Notes: generated from the sequence alone by a model not told the origin. Positions 46,553 to 55,275 are shown, numbered from the stretch's first letter. The stretch: 58,167 nucleotides of DNA from Clostridium sp. MSJ-8 (GCF_018918325.1 NZ_JAHLQH010000040.1:1-58167), one strand, 5' to 3'. Made by a program: numbers and translations.

Positions 46553-46822
46553 ATGAAAAAAATAATAAATGTAATAACAATAATATCAGCTATTATAACT
46601 AGTTTGGTTGTAATATGTACTTTTTTAACATCTTATCAATTTGTATATATAGATTTGATATTTAATTCTTATAAACCTATACAGATAAGCTTGGCTATAA
46701 CTATGCTATTATTAGCAACAAATATGATTGTAGATGAACGAAAAGATAAAAAGCATTTTTCTGTATTATTCTGCATAGTAACTTCTATAGTACTTATTGT
46801 ATCTATAGGTATAGTGAAATAA
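46553..46822 (+). CDS. Small three-helix membrane protein
   Basis: The 89-aa protein has hydrophobic segments at ~6-28, ~43-60 and ~68-88, with a short charged loop DERKDKKH between the last two. It starts two bases after the ligA stop, with AGGTG inside the ligA end as ribosome site, so it is likely translated from the pcrA-ligA message. No family recognised. Confidence 0.7.
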   Translation: MKKIINVITIISAIITSLVVICTFLTSYQFVYIDLIFNSYKPIQISLAITMLLLATNMIVDERKDKKHFSVLFCIVTSIVLIVSIGIVK

Positions 46823-46840
46823 ATATTATTAATGTCTATT

Positions 46841-46892
46841 AAAAATTGGCTGACAGTATGTTTATAATAAAATGTATTGTTAGCCAATTTTT
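46841..46892 (+). terminator. Terminator after the pcrA-ligA operon
   Basis: AAAAATTGGCT pairs with AGCCAATTTTT (46882-46892), with an inner imperfect stem. It is followed by GTATAAA. Confidence 0.75.
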
Positions 46893-46984
46893 GTATAAAT
46901 TCCTTCTTATATAGAGTAAAAAAATATTATTAAAATAAATAAGATATATATCCTATCTATATTAATAATATTTATTAAAAACAT

Positions 46985-47266
46985 CTATTTTTGTTTTTTA
47001 TCAAAAGCTTTTACATTTTCATAATTAGGTGGTTCTTCATCAATAAAATCTAATTCAGATAGGTCAAAGTCTTCTGAACAATCATCATTAAATCCCATAG
47101 AAGATAATGAATCTAATTTCTTATATATCTTGTGTAAAATATAATTTCGGTATTTTAATTGACGGAAAGCTTGAAGTGCTACTACGAAAAGCCATATACC
47201 TATAAAAGTAAATGTAAGCATAAAGATTATTCCTATTACACAGGTCATTCCATATAATATATTCAT
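46985..47266 (-). CDS. Small single-helix membrane protein
   Basis: This 93-aa protein has an N-terminal hydrophobic segment (residues ~5-32, GMTCVIGIIFMLTFTFIGIW) followed by a basic helix (RQLKYRNYILHKIYKKL) and an acidic C-terminal tail (DDCSEDFDLSELDFIDEEPP). GTAGGAGGACC before the ATG is a strong ribosome site. It is alone on the minus strand between two plus-strand units. No family recognised. Confidence 0.65.
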   Translation of the reverse strand: MNILYGMTCVIGIIFMLTFTFIGIWLFVVALQAFRQLKYRNYILHKIYKKLDSLSSMGFNDDCSEDFDLSELDFIDEEPPNYENVKAFDKKQK

Positions 47267-47408
47267 AATAAGGTCCTCCTACATTAATTTAATATAATTA
47301 TAGCATAAAAAAATAATCGCCTAAAGATTAAAAATAATATTGTAATATTGAATAATATAGATTAAATATGGAAATAATTAAAATATTGATAAATAAGGAG
47401 ATAATGTC

Positions 47409-48794
47409 ATGAAGAAGATAATTTTTTCTGTATTAGGATTTATTTTTATAATGTTATTTTTGCTTGGAATAATTACAGAGAATAAGGGAGAGATAGGAGT
47501 ATCGGCAGGAGAAGGAATAGTTTATTCATTAGATGAGATTCCATCTGATTATCAGAAAGTATCTCAATTATCTATAAGACAGAAAGATATTATATGTGCT
47601 ATATCCAAGGGGTTAGTGAGTATGGATTTAGATGAGAATATTTATTGTGAACTAGCAGAAGATTATTCTATAAGTGATGATGGAATAGAATATACATTTG
47701 ATATAAGAGAGGATATATATTGGAGTGATGGAAGTAAGATAACATGTGAAGATATTATTGATTTTTTTAAGGAAGTTATAAAGCTAGAAGATGAAGAGGA
47801 TATAACAGCACTTTTAGATGTATATGGAGCTAGAAATTACAGAAATGGATATACGTCTTTTAAGGATGGTGTAGCGATGCAGTGCTTTGGTAACACTATT
47901 AAGATAAGACTTAATAAGAAAAATGATAATTTTATATATGAACTTGCAAAACCTCAATATAGATTAAAGAAATCTCTTTTATTATGGAACGATTTAAAGA
48001 AATATTATTCAGATATAAAATATAGTGGAGATTATACTATTAAGTATATGTCGGATTCTAGTGTTCAATTGAATGGAAACCAAACAATAACATTTACAAA
48101 GGATGAAAATAGTGAGGTGGCTATTGCAGCATTTGAATTAGGTAAAAGGGATATAGTTCCTAATGTTGGAGAGTCTGCTATAAATAAATTAAGCAAACAC
48201 AATAAATTGTTAACAATAAGATCTGATACTGGATTATATATGTATATGAACAAAGATCTATCATTAGACAAAAAGAAAAATATGTTTAAAAAGGTTTATG
48301 ATGTATTTAAGACATATTTTGAAGAACATAATAATGAATTTTCTTTATTAGAAGGACGTTATATGTATGTACCTCAAGAGAATATAGAGGTACTTCAAGA
48401 TAGAAAGGTAATTATAAATTCAACAGATATTTATGATAATAATATAGAAATATACACTGATAATTCATCTATCCAAAAGTATTTAAAAGATAGTAATGAA
48501 ATAAAATTAAAGACTATGGATACAGAAAAGCTACTTCATAATATATCATCAGATAATTATGAAGTAGCCATAATAGAACTTAAAAATAATTCTATAAGTA
48601 ATAATAAATTTTTTGAAGATGCATTATCTATATATCCATATATAGATAGTGTAGGAGATTATACTATAGTTGAAGATGAACTATTTAATAACTATTATAT
48701 AATGCCTTTAATTATATATAATTGTAATGTTGCAATTTCAAATGAAGCAATAATAAAAGAAATAGATTACTATGGAAATATATATTTTAATTAA
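47409..48794 (+). CDS. Orphan family-5 (oligopeptide-type) solute-binding protein
   Basis: The 461-aa protein has one N-terminal hydrophobic segment (IIFSVLGFIFIMLFLLGIIT) and no lipobox, so it is probably anchored by an uncleaved helix. Residues ~75-110 (LAEDYSISDDGIEYTFDIRE then DIYWSDGSKITCEDIIDFFK) are the hallmark of OppA/DppA-type binding proteins. It is shorter than usual (500-550 aa), and no permease or ATPase genes lie nearby. It may serve a distant transporter or a sensing role. AAGGAGATAATGTC precedes the ATG. Its stop codon overlaps that of the convergent downstream gene. Confidence 0.78.
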   Translation: MKKIIFSVLGFIFIMLFLLGIITENKGEIGVSAGEGIVYSLDEIPSDYQKVSQLSIRQKDIICAISKGLVSMDLDENIYCELAEDYSISDDGIEYTFDIREDIYWSDGSKITCEDIIDFFKEVIKLEDEEDITALLDVYGARNYRNGYTSFKDGVAMQCFGNTIKIRLNKKNDNFIYELAKPQYRLKKSLLLWNDLKKYYSDIKYSGDYTIKYMSDSSVQLNGNQTITFTKDENSEVAIAAFELGKRDIVPNVGESAINKLSKHNKLLTIRSDTGLYMYMNKDLSLDKKKNMFKKVYDVFKTYFEEHNNEFSLLEGRYMYVPQENIEVLQDRKVIINSTDIYDNNIEIYTDNSSIQKYLKDSNEIKLKTMDTEKLLHNISSDNYEVAIIELKNNSISNNKFFEDALSIYPYIDSVGDYTIVEDELFNNYYIMPLIIYNCNVAISNEAIIKEIDYYGNIYFN

Positions 48795-50356
48795 TTTGTA
48801 TTATCGTTGATAGTTTCACAAATGCTAGAGGAGGAATTATTTGATTCATTATCAGGAAGTTCAATATTATCTTCAGTAGTAGAAGTATCTATAGAGTTAA
48901 CAATATTAGCATTATTTTCAATAGAAATATCAGTAGTTGTGGAATTTTCTGTAGGGGAGTCTAAGAATCCCATTTGAGTAGAATAATAATCTCTAAAGTA
49001 ATGAATAATATAGAAAAATATTAACATGTTTTTTTCGCTATCGAAGGATTGCTTAGGCGAAGTAAATGATTTTTTCTTTCTAGAGTAAGTAATGTATTTA
49101 TTAAATACATTAGCAACTTTAGAGTTAGTATCTACTATAGTATCTGATCTGAAGAAAGATTCTTCTATCATATCAGAAGAGTGCATTGATAACTTTCTGT
49201 ATCGTTCAGCTTCATCTAGAGTAGGGGCTTTAGGCCAACTTAATATAATACCAGAATTAACAATTAGATTTTTATATATAGAAGTAATCATATTTTTATG
49301 AGTAATATTTGAAGTATTTGGATTATACCTTAATAGTGCTAAAAAATAAAAGCATATTTCATCTGCAGAGTATTTAATTTCCTTTTTATTAGAAGTTTTA
49401 GTAAATATACAATTTGAAGAATCATATATGCCTTCTAAAGAATTAACTATTTCTTCGCCTTTATCCTTAAAATATATAATGTCAGTATGTTTATATGATT
49501 CAAGAAGATTTAGAGCAAGAAGTGAAGTGTTTGTTATATCTGATGATAGATAATCTTTACTTTCATATTTGCTTATCATAAAATCACTTAAATCTATTAT
49601 TAAATCTTTGCATGCATCTTCCTGCCTATAATCACATAGGATATTAAAACACAATAATAACAAACAACCATCTTCAAAAGAGACATTATACAGTTCTTCT
49701 TTTGAATTAATAAACATGTCAAGTATCTGTGAAGCAAAATCTTCATATTCATTACTTATAGAGTCATCTCTATAATACATAGAAAATAAAAAATAAGCGT
49801 TCATCATAAAAGCTTGATTAGGAAATTTGAATCCTTTTTCGGTATCAATTATTTTACATTCTTTTACAGAGTTATCACCTATATTTTTTCGTTCTATAAA
49901 TACTCCTTCATAATTTCTAAGATTATTACTATAGAATTCTAGTTGCTTTTTGGACAATAAGTAATAAGGCTTATCCATACTAGGCATGTTTTTACATAGT
50001 CTTGGATAGTTGGAATAATAATCTGACAATTCTAGTATTGATAACGTAAAAAGCGCATTAGTAAAAGGAACTATTGTTTTTTTAAATGTATTTTCATCGA
50101 ATCCTAAGTTTTCTTTACTACGAATAAAAGAAGGTGATGATTTTTTGTATACACATAATAGTGGAGAAAAATTACTTAGTGTGCTAATATCTTTTGTAGG
50201 ATGATTTTTTTTTGAAGATCTAAAGGAGGATGTTATACCACATCTAGATGATAAAGCAATTGTTTTTATAGCTTCTTTAGATAGATGAAATAGCTGACCG
50301 TAGATGTTTTCTTGGGATAAGCTATTCATTCTAAAAAAGGGTCCGATATATTTCAA
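48791..50356 (-). CDS. Unknown 521-aa protein
   Basis: I do not recognise the family. It has no signal peptide or membrane helix. It opens with MKYIGPFFRMNSLSQENIYG, contains many Tyr/Phe/Leu-rich helices in the middle (for example CLLLLCFNILCDYRQEDACK), and ends in a Ser/Asn/Thr/Glu-rich, probably disordered tail (residues ~465-521). The helix pairs suggest an alpha/alpha toroid, as in some glycosidases and lyases, but I see no catalytic signature. GAGGTG precedes its ATG. It is convergent with the binding-protein gene, the two stops overlapping by three bases, and divergent from the AIR-synthase-like gene. Confidence 0.7.
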   Translation of the reverse strand: MKYIGPFFRMNSLSQENIYGQLFHLSKEAIKTIALSSRCGITSSFRSSKKNHPTKDISTLSNFSPLLCVYKKSSPSFIRSKENLGFDENTFKKTIVPFTNALFTLSILELSDYYSNYPRLCKNMPSMDKPYYLLSKKQLEFYSNNLRNYEGVFIERKNIGDNSVKECKIIDTEKGFKFPNQAFMMNAYFLFSMYYRDDSISNEYEDFASQILDMFINSKEELYNVSFEDGCLLLLCFNILCDYRQEDACKDLIIDLSDFMISKYESKDYLSSDITNTSLLALNLLESYKHTDIIYFKDKGEEIVNSLEGIYDSSNCIFTKTSNKKEIKYSADEICFYFLALLRYNPNTSNITHKNMITSIYKNLIVNSGIILSWPKAPTLDEAERYRKLSMHSSDMIEESFFRSDTIVDTNSKVANVFNKYITYSRKKKSFTSPKQSFDSEKNMLIFFYIIHYFRDYYSTQMGFLDSPTENSTTTDISIENNANIVNSIDTSTTEDNIELPDNESNNSSSSICETINDNTN

Positions 50357-50445
50357 TATAATTCACCTCGTATTATTTTATTATATTAATAATATGAGTA
50401 AAATAAAAAAATAGTGCACAAAATCAAATTTAGGGGAGTTTTTTT

Positions 50446-51423
50446 ATGATCGAAGGAAAATTAGATTTTGAAGATTTACGTGAGATAATTTTAAATAGTA
50501 GAAAAGTAAAAAGAGAAGAAGTTAAGGTAAGAAATGATGTGGGAGAAGATTGCAGCATAATTAATTTTGGAAATTGTGATGCGGTTTTTTCTACTGATCC
50601 CATAACAGGTTCTTGTAATAATATAGGAAAATTAGCAGTACAGATAAATTGTAATGATATTGCATCAGCTGGAGCAGAAGCAGTAGCACTTTTAGTTACT
50701 ATACTTGCACCTCCTTCTAGTTCTTTAGAAGATATTAAAAGTGTAATGGAGGAGCTTAGTAGTGAAGCTAAGAAGATGAATGTAGAAGTTATAGGTGGAC
50801 ATACAGAGGTAACATCTGCTGTTAATAGACTTATAGTTTCAATAACTGTAATAGGTAAATGTGCAGAAGGAAAATCAGTAAATACATCTGGAGCACAAGT
50901 TGGAGATGATATAATAGTAACTAAGAATATAGGCTTGGAAGGCACATGTATAATAATTAATGATAATGAAGAGAGAGTACATAATATACTATCTTCAGAG
51001 GAAATCTCACAAGGAAAATCATTAATAGAAGATATATCTGTTATGGAAGAATCAAAAATTGCAACTACAGTAGGTGTTAATTCTATGCATGATATTACAG
51101 AAGGAGGATTGCTTGGAGCTTTATTTGAGGTGGCATTAGCATCTAATACAGGATTTATAGTAGATGAAGATAAGATACCTATGTTAGATATAACAAAAAA
51201 AATATCAAATGAATTTAAAATTAATCCTTTAAGATTAATATCATCAGGTAGCATGCTTATAACAACTCCTGTAGGAGAAGAGTTAGCTAAAAAACTTGAA
51301 GAGGTAGGTATAAAAGCTACTTTAATAGGTAAAATAACAAAATCAAGAGGAATATTAATCAGAGAAGGAAAAGAAGTAGAGGTAGAAGCACCAAAGACTG
51401 ATGAATTGTTTAATTTAAAATAA
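50446..51423 (+). CDS. AIR-synthase-related protein (HypE/PurM/SelD superfamily)
   Basis: This 325-aa ATP-binding protein has the PurM-type two-domain fold: DVGEDCSII, FSTDPITGSCNNIGKLAVQI, NCNDIASAGAEAVALLVTIL, VIGGHTEVT, MHDITEGGLLGALFEVA and an SSGSMLI segment. This is close to HypE, but the C-terminal PRIC(E) cysteine of HypE is missing, and the selenocysteine/Cys and Gly-rich N-terminus of SelD are absent too. Enzymes of this superfamily activate an amide or acid with ATP; the substrate here is unknown. TAGGGGAG precedes the ATG. rph follows immediately. Confidence 0.82.
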   Translation: MIEGKLDFEDLREIILNSRKVKREEVKVRNDVGEDCSIINFGNCDAVFSTDPITGSCNNIGKLAVQINCNDIASAGAEAVALLVTILAPPSSSLEDIKSVMEELSSEAKKMNVEVIGGHTEVTSAVNRLIVSITVIGKCAEGKSVNTSGAQVGDDIIVTKNIGLEGTCIIINDNEERVHNILSSEEISQGKSLIEDISVMEESKIATTVGVNSMHDITEGGLLGALFEVALASNTGFIVDEDKIPMLDITKKISNEFKINPLRLISSGSMLITTPVGEELAKKLEEVGIKATLIGKITKSRGILIREGKEVEVEAPKTDELFNLK

Positions 51424-51441
51424 ATGAAAGGTGATAAAAAA

Positions 51442-52188
51442 ATGAGAGTTGATGGTAGAAAAAATGACCAAATAAGAAGTGCAAAAATTACTAGGAATTT
51501 TACAAAATATGCAGAGGGATCAGTATTTATAGAAGTAGGAGATACAAAGGTATTATGTAATGTTTCAGTTGAAGAAAAGGTACCTCCTTTTCTAAAAGGA
51601 TCAGGAGAAGGATGGATAACAGCTGAATATAATATGTTACCTAGATCAACAGAAACTAGAAAGGTTAGAGATATAGCAAGATTAAAGATAGATGGAAGAT
51701 CTATGGAGATACAGAGACTTATAGGCAGAGCTTTAAGATCTGTAGTTGACCTAAAGGCCTTAGGAGAAAGAACATTATGGATAGATTGTGATGTTATACA
51801 AGCAGATGGAGGAACTAGAACTACAGCTATATCAGGAGCTTTTATTGCATTAGTAGATGCAGTAAACAAATTACACAAAAATAAACCTTTTAAAGTATAT
51901 CCAATTAGAAATTTTCTTGCAGCCACTAGTGTAGGAATTGTTCATGATGAAAAATTATTAGATTTATGCTATATAGAGGATTCTAATGCAAAAGTTGATA
52001 TGAATGTTGTTATGACAGATGAAGGAAAGTTTGTAGAGGTTCAAGGAACAGGTGAAGAAAGCCCATTTAGTAGAGATGATTTAAATGAATTATATGATTT
52101 GGCTGAAAAGGGCATAAAACAAATGATTCATATTCAAAAAGAAGCGTTGAAAATGGATGCGTTATGGATAGGAACTGGAGGAAATTAA
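51442..52188 (+). CDS. rph: Ribonuclease PH
   Basis: This 248-aa phosphorolytic exoribonuclease trims tRNA 3' ends. Motifs: [16 protein letters not shown] at the start, [32 protein letters not shown] and [16 protein letters not shown] place the start at the ATG at 51442 after AAAGGTGATAAA; an in-frame ATG at 51424 lies right behind the previous stop. It overlaps rdgB by one base. The pair rph-rdgB-yfcE is a conserved Firmicute arrangement, and here it reads towards a large tRNA array, which fits the function. Confidence 0.95.
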   Translation: MRVDGRKNDQIRSAKITRNFTKYAEGSVFIEVGDTKVLCNVSVEEKVPPFLKGSGEGWITAEYNMLPRSTETRKVRDIARLKIDGRSMEIQRLIGRALRSVVDLKALGERTLWIDCDVIQADGGTRTTAISGAFIALVDAVNKLHKNKPFKVYPIRNFLAATSVGIVHDEKLLDLCYIEDSNAKVDMNVVMTDEGKFVEVQGTGEESPFSRDDLNELYDLAEKGIKQMIHIQKEALKMDALWIGTGGN

Positions 52189-52793
52189 TGAAAAAGGTAA
52201 TATTAGCAAGCAACAATCAAAAAAAAGTATCAGAGATAAAAGAAATACTAAAAGGAATAGAGGTAAAATCTCTTAAGGATGAAAATATATTTATTGATGT
52301 AGTAGAAGATGGTAATACATTTGAAGAAAATTCAAAGAAAAAGGCAACAGAAATAGCTAAATATCTAAAAGAAAAAGGAGAGAAGGAATTTGTTGTCATG
52401 GCAGATGATTCAGGATTATCTGTTGATTATTTAAATGGTGCACCAGGAATATATTCTGCTAGATATGCAGGAGAGCATGGGAATGACTCTTTAAATAATA
52501 AAAAGCTACTAGAAGAATTAAAAGGTGTTCCGTTAGAAAAAAGAGAGGCATCTTTTATTTGTTTTATATCTATAGTGAATGATAAGGGAGAATATATAGG
52601 TATAAAAGGAGAAGTTAGAGGAACAATATTAGAAGAGCTAGAGGGAGAAGAAGGTTTTGGATATGATCCTTTATTCTATTATGCACCATATAAGAAGACA
52701 TTTGCACAAATGAGCAGTGAAGAGAAAAATAGAATAAGCCATAGAGGAAGAGCTCTTGATGAACTAAAAAGGAGAATAGAAGAAGTACTATAA
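52188..52793 (+). CDS. rdgB: XTP/dITP diphosphatase (RdgB/HAM1)
   Basis: This 201-aa pyrophosphatase removes non-canonical purine nucleotides (XTP, dITP, ITP). Motifs: VILASNNQKKVSEIKEIL, FEENSKKKA, VMADDSGLSVDYLNGAPGIY, SARYAG and EGFGYDPLFYYAPYKKTFAQ, then the SHRGRALDEL tail. GGAGG inside the rph end drives the ATG at 52188, which shares a base with the rph stop. It is followed 24 bp later by the phosphodiesterase gene. Confidence 0.96.
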   Translation: MKKVILASNNQKKVSEIKEILKGIEVKSLKDENIFIDVVEDGNTFEENSKKKATEIAKYLKEKGEKEFVVMADDSGLSVDYLNGAPGIYSARYAGEHGNDSLNNKKLLEELKGVPLEKREASFICFISIVNDKGEYIGIKGEVRGTILEELEGEEGFGYDPLFYYAPYKKTFAQMSSEEKNRISHRGRALDELKRRIEEVL

Positions 52794-52817
52794 AATAAAA
52801 GAATGGAGAAGAATGTT

Positions 52818-53297
52818 ATGAGAATAGCAGTTATTAGCGATACTCACAGGGATCCTAAGACTCTGGAGATATGTAAGGAATATATTAAAGACTTTGATTG
52901 TGTTATACATTTAGGCGATAATACTGACGACGGTGAGTATATTACTGAAGATTTTTCAGGAAGTGTATATATAGTTAAAGGAAACTGCGATTATGGGAAG
53001 AAGTGGCCTAAGGATCAAGTGATAGATATAGAAGAAATACGTATATTAGCAACTCATGGGGATATGTATAATGTTAAAATGGGAATGAATAATCTATATT
53101 ATAGGGCAAGAGAGGTAGAAGCTAATCTTGTTTTGTTTGGGCATACTCATGTGAGTTCATTAGAAGAGTATAATGGAATTACATTTATGAATCCTGGAAG
53201 TATCTCTATGCCTAGAAGCAGTAGAGGAGGATTTATAGGAGTAATAGAGTTAGATAATGGCAAGTTATCAGATATATACCTAGAGAAAATCACTTAA
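52818..53297 (+). CDS. yfcE: YfcE/MJ0936-type phosphodiesterase
   Basis: This 159-aa calcineurin-fold phosphoesterase has metal-binding motifs AVISDTHRD, HLGDNTDD, VKGNCD, ATHGDMY and LFGHTHVSS. It probably hydrolyses phosphodiesters such as 2',3'-cyclic or synthetic substrates; the physiological one is unknown. The ATG at 52818 follows GGAGAAG; an in-frame ATG at 52803 overlaps that site. It ends the rph operon; no clear terminator is visible before the tRNA promoter. Confidence 0.9.
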   Translation: MRIAVISDTHRDPKTLEICKEYIKDFDCVIHLGDNTDDGEYITEDFSGSVYIVKGNCDYGKKWPKDQVIDIEEIRILATHGDMYNVKMGMNNLYYRAREVEANLVLFGHTHVSSLEEYNGITFMNPGSISMPRSSRGGFIGVIELDNGKLSDIYLEKIT

Positions 53298-53331
53298 AAA
53301 TAAAAAAAATAAAAAAAATTTAAAAAAGGTA

Positions 53332-53360
53332 TTGACGAATCTTTGGTCGTAATGTAGAAT
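53332..53360 (+). promoter_or_regulatory. Promoter of the tRNA array
   Basis: TTGACG (53332-53337), 17 bp and TAGAAT (53355-53360), 34 bp upstream of the first tRNA. A small CGAGGT/ACCTCG stem overlaps the 5' end of tRNA-Pro and may be a processing site. Confidence 0.7.
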
Positions 53361-53393
53361 AGTCATTGTCGTTGCGAGGTAATTAAACAACCT

Positions 53394-53469
53394 CGGGGTG
53401 TGGCGCAGATGGGAGCGCGCGTGGTTTGGGACCATGAGGTCGCAGGTTCGATCCCTGTCACCCCGACCA
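53394..53469 (+). tRNA. tRNA-Pro(TGG), copy 1
   Basis: 76-nt cloverleaf with anticodon loop TTTGGGA and CCA encoded; first gene of the array. Identical to the copy at 53722. Confidence 0.95.
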
Positions 53470-53473
53470 ACAT

Positions 53474-53547
53474 GCGGGTGTAGCTCAATGGTAGAGCCCT
53501 AGCCTTCCAAGCTAGTTACGTGGGTTCGATTCCCATCACCCGCTCCA
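53474..53547 (+). tRNA. tRNA-Gly(TCC), copy 1
   Basis: 74-nt cloverleaf, anticodon loop CTTCCAA, CCA encoded. Four identical copies in the array. Confidence 0.95.
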
Positions 53548-53571
53548 CATAAAAAGAAGTAAAAATTCTTC

Positions 53572-53600
53572 TTGACAAATGTGGCGAGATAGAATAAAAT
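53572..53600 (+). promoter_or_regulatory. Internal promoter in the tRNA array
   Basis: TTGACA (53572-53577), 17 bp and TAAAAT (53595-53600), 39 bp upstream of tRNA-Arg; drives the rest of the array in addition to the first promoter. Confidence 0.65.
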
Positions 53601-53639
53601 AATATTCGTTCTCTGATAATAATTGTTTGAGTAACACAA

Positions 53640-53716
<77 letters not shown>

Positions 53717-53721
53717 TTTAT

Positions 53722-53797
53722 CGGGGTGTGGCGCAGATGGGAGCGCGCGTGGTTTGGGACCATGAGGTCGCAGGTTCGATCCCTGTCACCCCGACCA
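53722..53797 (+). tRNA. tRNA-Pro(TGG), copy 2
   Basis: Same sequence as the gene at 53394, CCA encoded. Confidence 0.95.
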
Positions 53798-53829
53798 TAT
53801 AAAATTAAATATTTTATAAAACATATTAT

Positions 53830-53904
53830 GCGGGAGTGACTCAATGGTAGAGTGTCACCTTGCCAAGGTGAAAGTTGCGGGTTCGAGTCCCGTCTCTCGC
53901 TCCA
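53830..53904 (+). tRNA. tRNA-Gly(GCC), copy 1
   Basis: 75-nt cloverleaf, anticodon loop TTGCCAA, CCA encoded. Confidence 0.95.
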
Positions 53905-53910
53905 TGATAT

Positions 53911-53984
53911 GCGGGTGTAGCTCAATGGTAGAGCCCTAGCCTTCCAAGCTAGTTACGTGGGTTCGATTCCCATCACCCGCTCCA
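53911..53984 (+). tRNA. tRNA-Gly(TCC), copy 2
   Basis: 74-nt cloverleaf identical to copy 1, CCA encoded; six bases after tRNA-Gly(GCC). Confidence 0.95.
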
Positions 53985-54009
53985 CATAAAAGCTAAATGC
54001 TTTTATAAT

Positions 54010-54086
<77 letters not shown>

Positions 54087-54091
54087 GTTAT

Positions 54092-54168
54092 GGTGAATGT
54101 AGTTCAGTTGGTAGAGCGCCAGTTTGTGGCACTGGTTGTCGTGGGTTCGAGTCCCATCGTTCACCCCA
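54092..54168 (+). tRNA. tRNA-His(GTG), copy 1
   Basis: Anticodon loop TTTGTGG; acceptor begins with the extra G(-1) opposite the discriminator C that is the hallmark of tRNA-His. CCA encoded. The T-loop reads TTCGAGT. Confidence 0.95.
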
Positions 54169-54173
54169 TATAC

Positions 54174-54248
54174 AGGGATATCGCCAAGCGGTAAGGCACC
54201 AGATTTTGATTCTGGCATTCGTAGGTTCGAATCCTGCTATCCCTGCCA
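54174..54248 (+). tRNA. tRNA-Gln(TTG), copy 1
   Basis: 75-nt cloverleaf, anticodon loop TTTTGAT, discriminator G, CCA encoded. Substrate of the GlnRS encoded at 40407-42065. Confidence 0.94.
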
Positions 54249-54253
54249 TTTAA

Positions 54254-54329
54254 GGTTCACTAGCTCAGTCGGTAGAGCACTTGACTTTTAATCAAGGTGT
54301 CTGGGGTTCGATTCCCCAGTGAGCCACCA
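54254..54329 (+). tRNA. tRNA-Lys(TTT), copy 1
   Basis: 76-nt cloverleaf, anticodon loop CTTTTAA, CCA encoded. Confidence 0.95.
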
Positions 54330-54340
54330 TTTAAAAATAT

Positions 54341-54424
54341 GCAGATGTGGCGGAATTGGCAGACGCACTAGACTTAGGATCTAGCGCCTTTGGCGTGGGG
54401 GTTCGACTCCCTTCATCTGCACCA
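54341..54424 (+). tRNA. tRNA-Leu(TAG), copy 1
   Basis: 84-nt class II tRNA with a long variable arm, anticodon loop CTTAGGA, CCA encoded. Confidence 0.95.
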
Positions 54425-54458
54425 TTTTTAAGTGATAAAAACATAATAAGTATATTAT

Positions 54459-54533
54459 GCGGGAGTGACTCAATGGTAGAGTGTCACCTTGCCAAGGTGA
54501 AAGTTGCGGGTTCGAGTCCCGTCTCTCGCTCCA
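54459..54533 (+). tRNA. tRNA-Gly(GCC), copy 2
   Basis: Identical to copy 1, CCA encoded. Confidence 0.95.
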
Positions 54534-54539
54534 TAATAT

Positions 54540-54613
54540 GCGGGTGTAGCTCAATGGTAGAGCCCTAGCCTTCCAAGCTAGTTACGTGGGTTCGATTCCC
54601 ATCACCCGCTCCA
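54540..54613 (+). tRNA. tRNA-Gly(TCC), copy 3
   Basis: Identical to copies 1 and 2, CCA encoded. Confidence 0.95.
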
Positions 54614-54639
54614 TATAAAAGTAATATATCTTTTATAAT

Positions 54640-54716
<77 letters not shown>

Positions 54717-54720
54717 TTAT

Positions 54721-54796
54721 GCGCCATTAGCTCAGTTGGTAGAGCACCTGACTCTTAATCAGGGTGTCCCCGGTTCGAACCCGTGATGGCGCACCA
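54721..54796 (+). tRNA. tRNA-Lys(CTT)
   Basis: 76-nt cloverleaf, anticodon loop CTCTTAA, CCA encoded. It is the only gene without a counterpart in the first block. Confidence 0.95.
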
Positions 54797-54804
54797 TTTT
54801 TTTT

Positions 54805-54881
54805 GGTGAATGTAGTTCAGTTGGTAGAGCGCCAGTTTGTGGCACTGGTTGTCGTGGGTTCAAGTCCCATCGTTCACCCCA
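54805..54881 (+). tRNA. tRNA-His(GTG), copy 2 with a T-loop change
   Basis: As copy 1 except that the T-loop reads TTCAAGT instead of TTCGAGT (one G to A change). Both bases occur at this position in tRNAs, so it should still fold. CCA encoded. Confidence 0.94.
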
Positions 54882-54885
54882 TCGT

Positions 54886-54960
54886 AGGGATATCGCCAAG
54901 CGGTAAGGCACCAGATTTTGATTCTGGCATTCGTAGGTTCGAATCCTGCTATCCCTGCCA
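54886..54960 (+). tRNA. tRNA-Gln(TTG), copy 2
   Basis: Identical to copy 1, CCA encoded. Confidence 0.94.
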
Positions 54961-54964
54961 TTAA

Positions 54965-55040
54965 GGTTCACTAGCTCAGTCGGTAGAGCACTTGACTTTT
55001 AATCAAGGTGTCTGGGGTTCGATTCCCCAGTGAGCCACCA
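54965..55040 (+). tRNA. tRNA-Lys(TTT), copy 2
   Basis: Identical to copy 1, CCA encoded. Confidence 0.95.
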
Positions 55041-55051
55041 TTTAAAAATAT

Positions 55052-55135
55052 GCAGATGTGGCGGAATTGGCAGACGCACTAGACTTAGGATCTAGCGCCT
55101 TTGGCGTGGGGGTTCGACTCCCTTCATCTGCACCA
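55052..55135 (+). tRNA. tRNA-Leu(TAG), copy 2
   Basis: Identical to copy 1, CCA encoded. Confidence 0.95.
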
Positions 55136-55166
55136 TTTTTAAATAACAAAATATAATATATGATAT

Positions 55167-55240
55167 GCGGGTGTAGCTCAATGGTAGAGCCCTAGCCTTC
55201 CAAGCTAGTTACGTGGGTTCGATTCCCATCACCCGCTCCA
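55167..55240 (+). tRNA. tRNA-Gly(TCC), copy 4
   Basis: Identical to copies 1-3, CCA encoded; last tRNA of the array. Confidence 0.95.
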
Positions 55241-55244
55241 TAAG

Positions 55245-55275
55245 AAAGACTTGCAAATAAATGCAAGTCTTTTTA
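55245..55275 (+). terminator. Terminator of the tRNA array
   Basis: AAAGACTTGCA and TGCAAGTCTTT form a perfect 11-bp stem with a 6-base loop, then TT. Confidence 0.85.

Noticed and set aside
47409..50356. Complete ABC peptide importer or toxin-immunity system around the binding protein
   Set aside because: No permease, ATPase, toxin or immunity signature is present in the neighbouring genes.
50430..51926. 498-codon minus-strand open frame
   Set aside because: It lies antisense to the AIR-synthase-like and rph genes, whose motifs are clear; the translation is Ser/Ile/Phe-rich and lacks domains, a typical shadow of a codon-biased gene.
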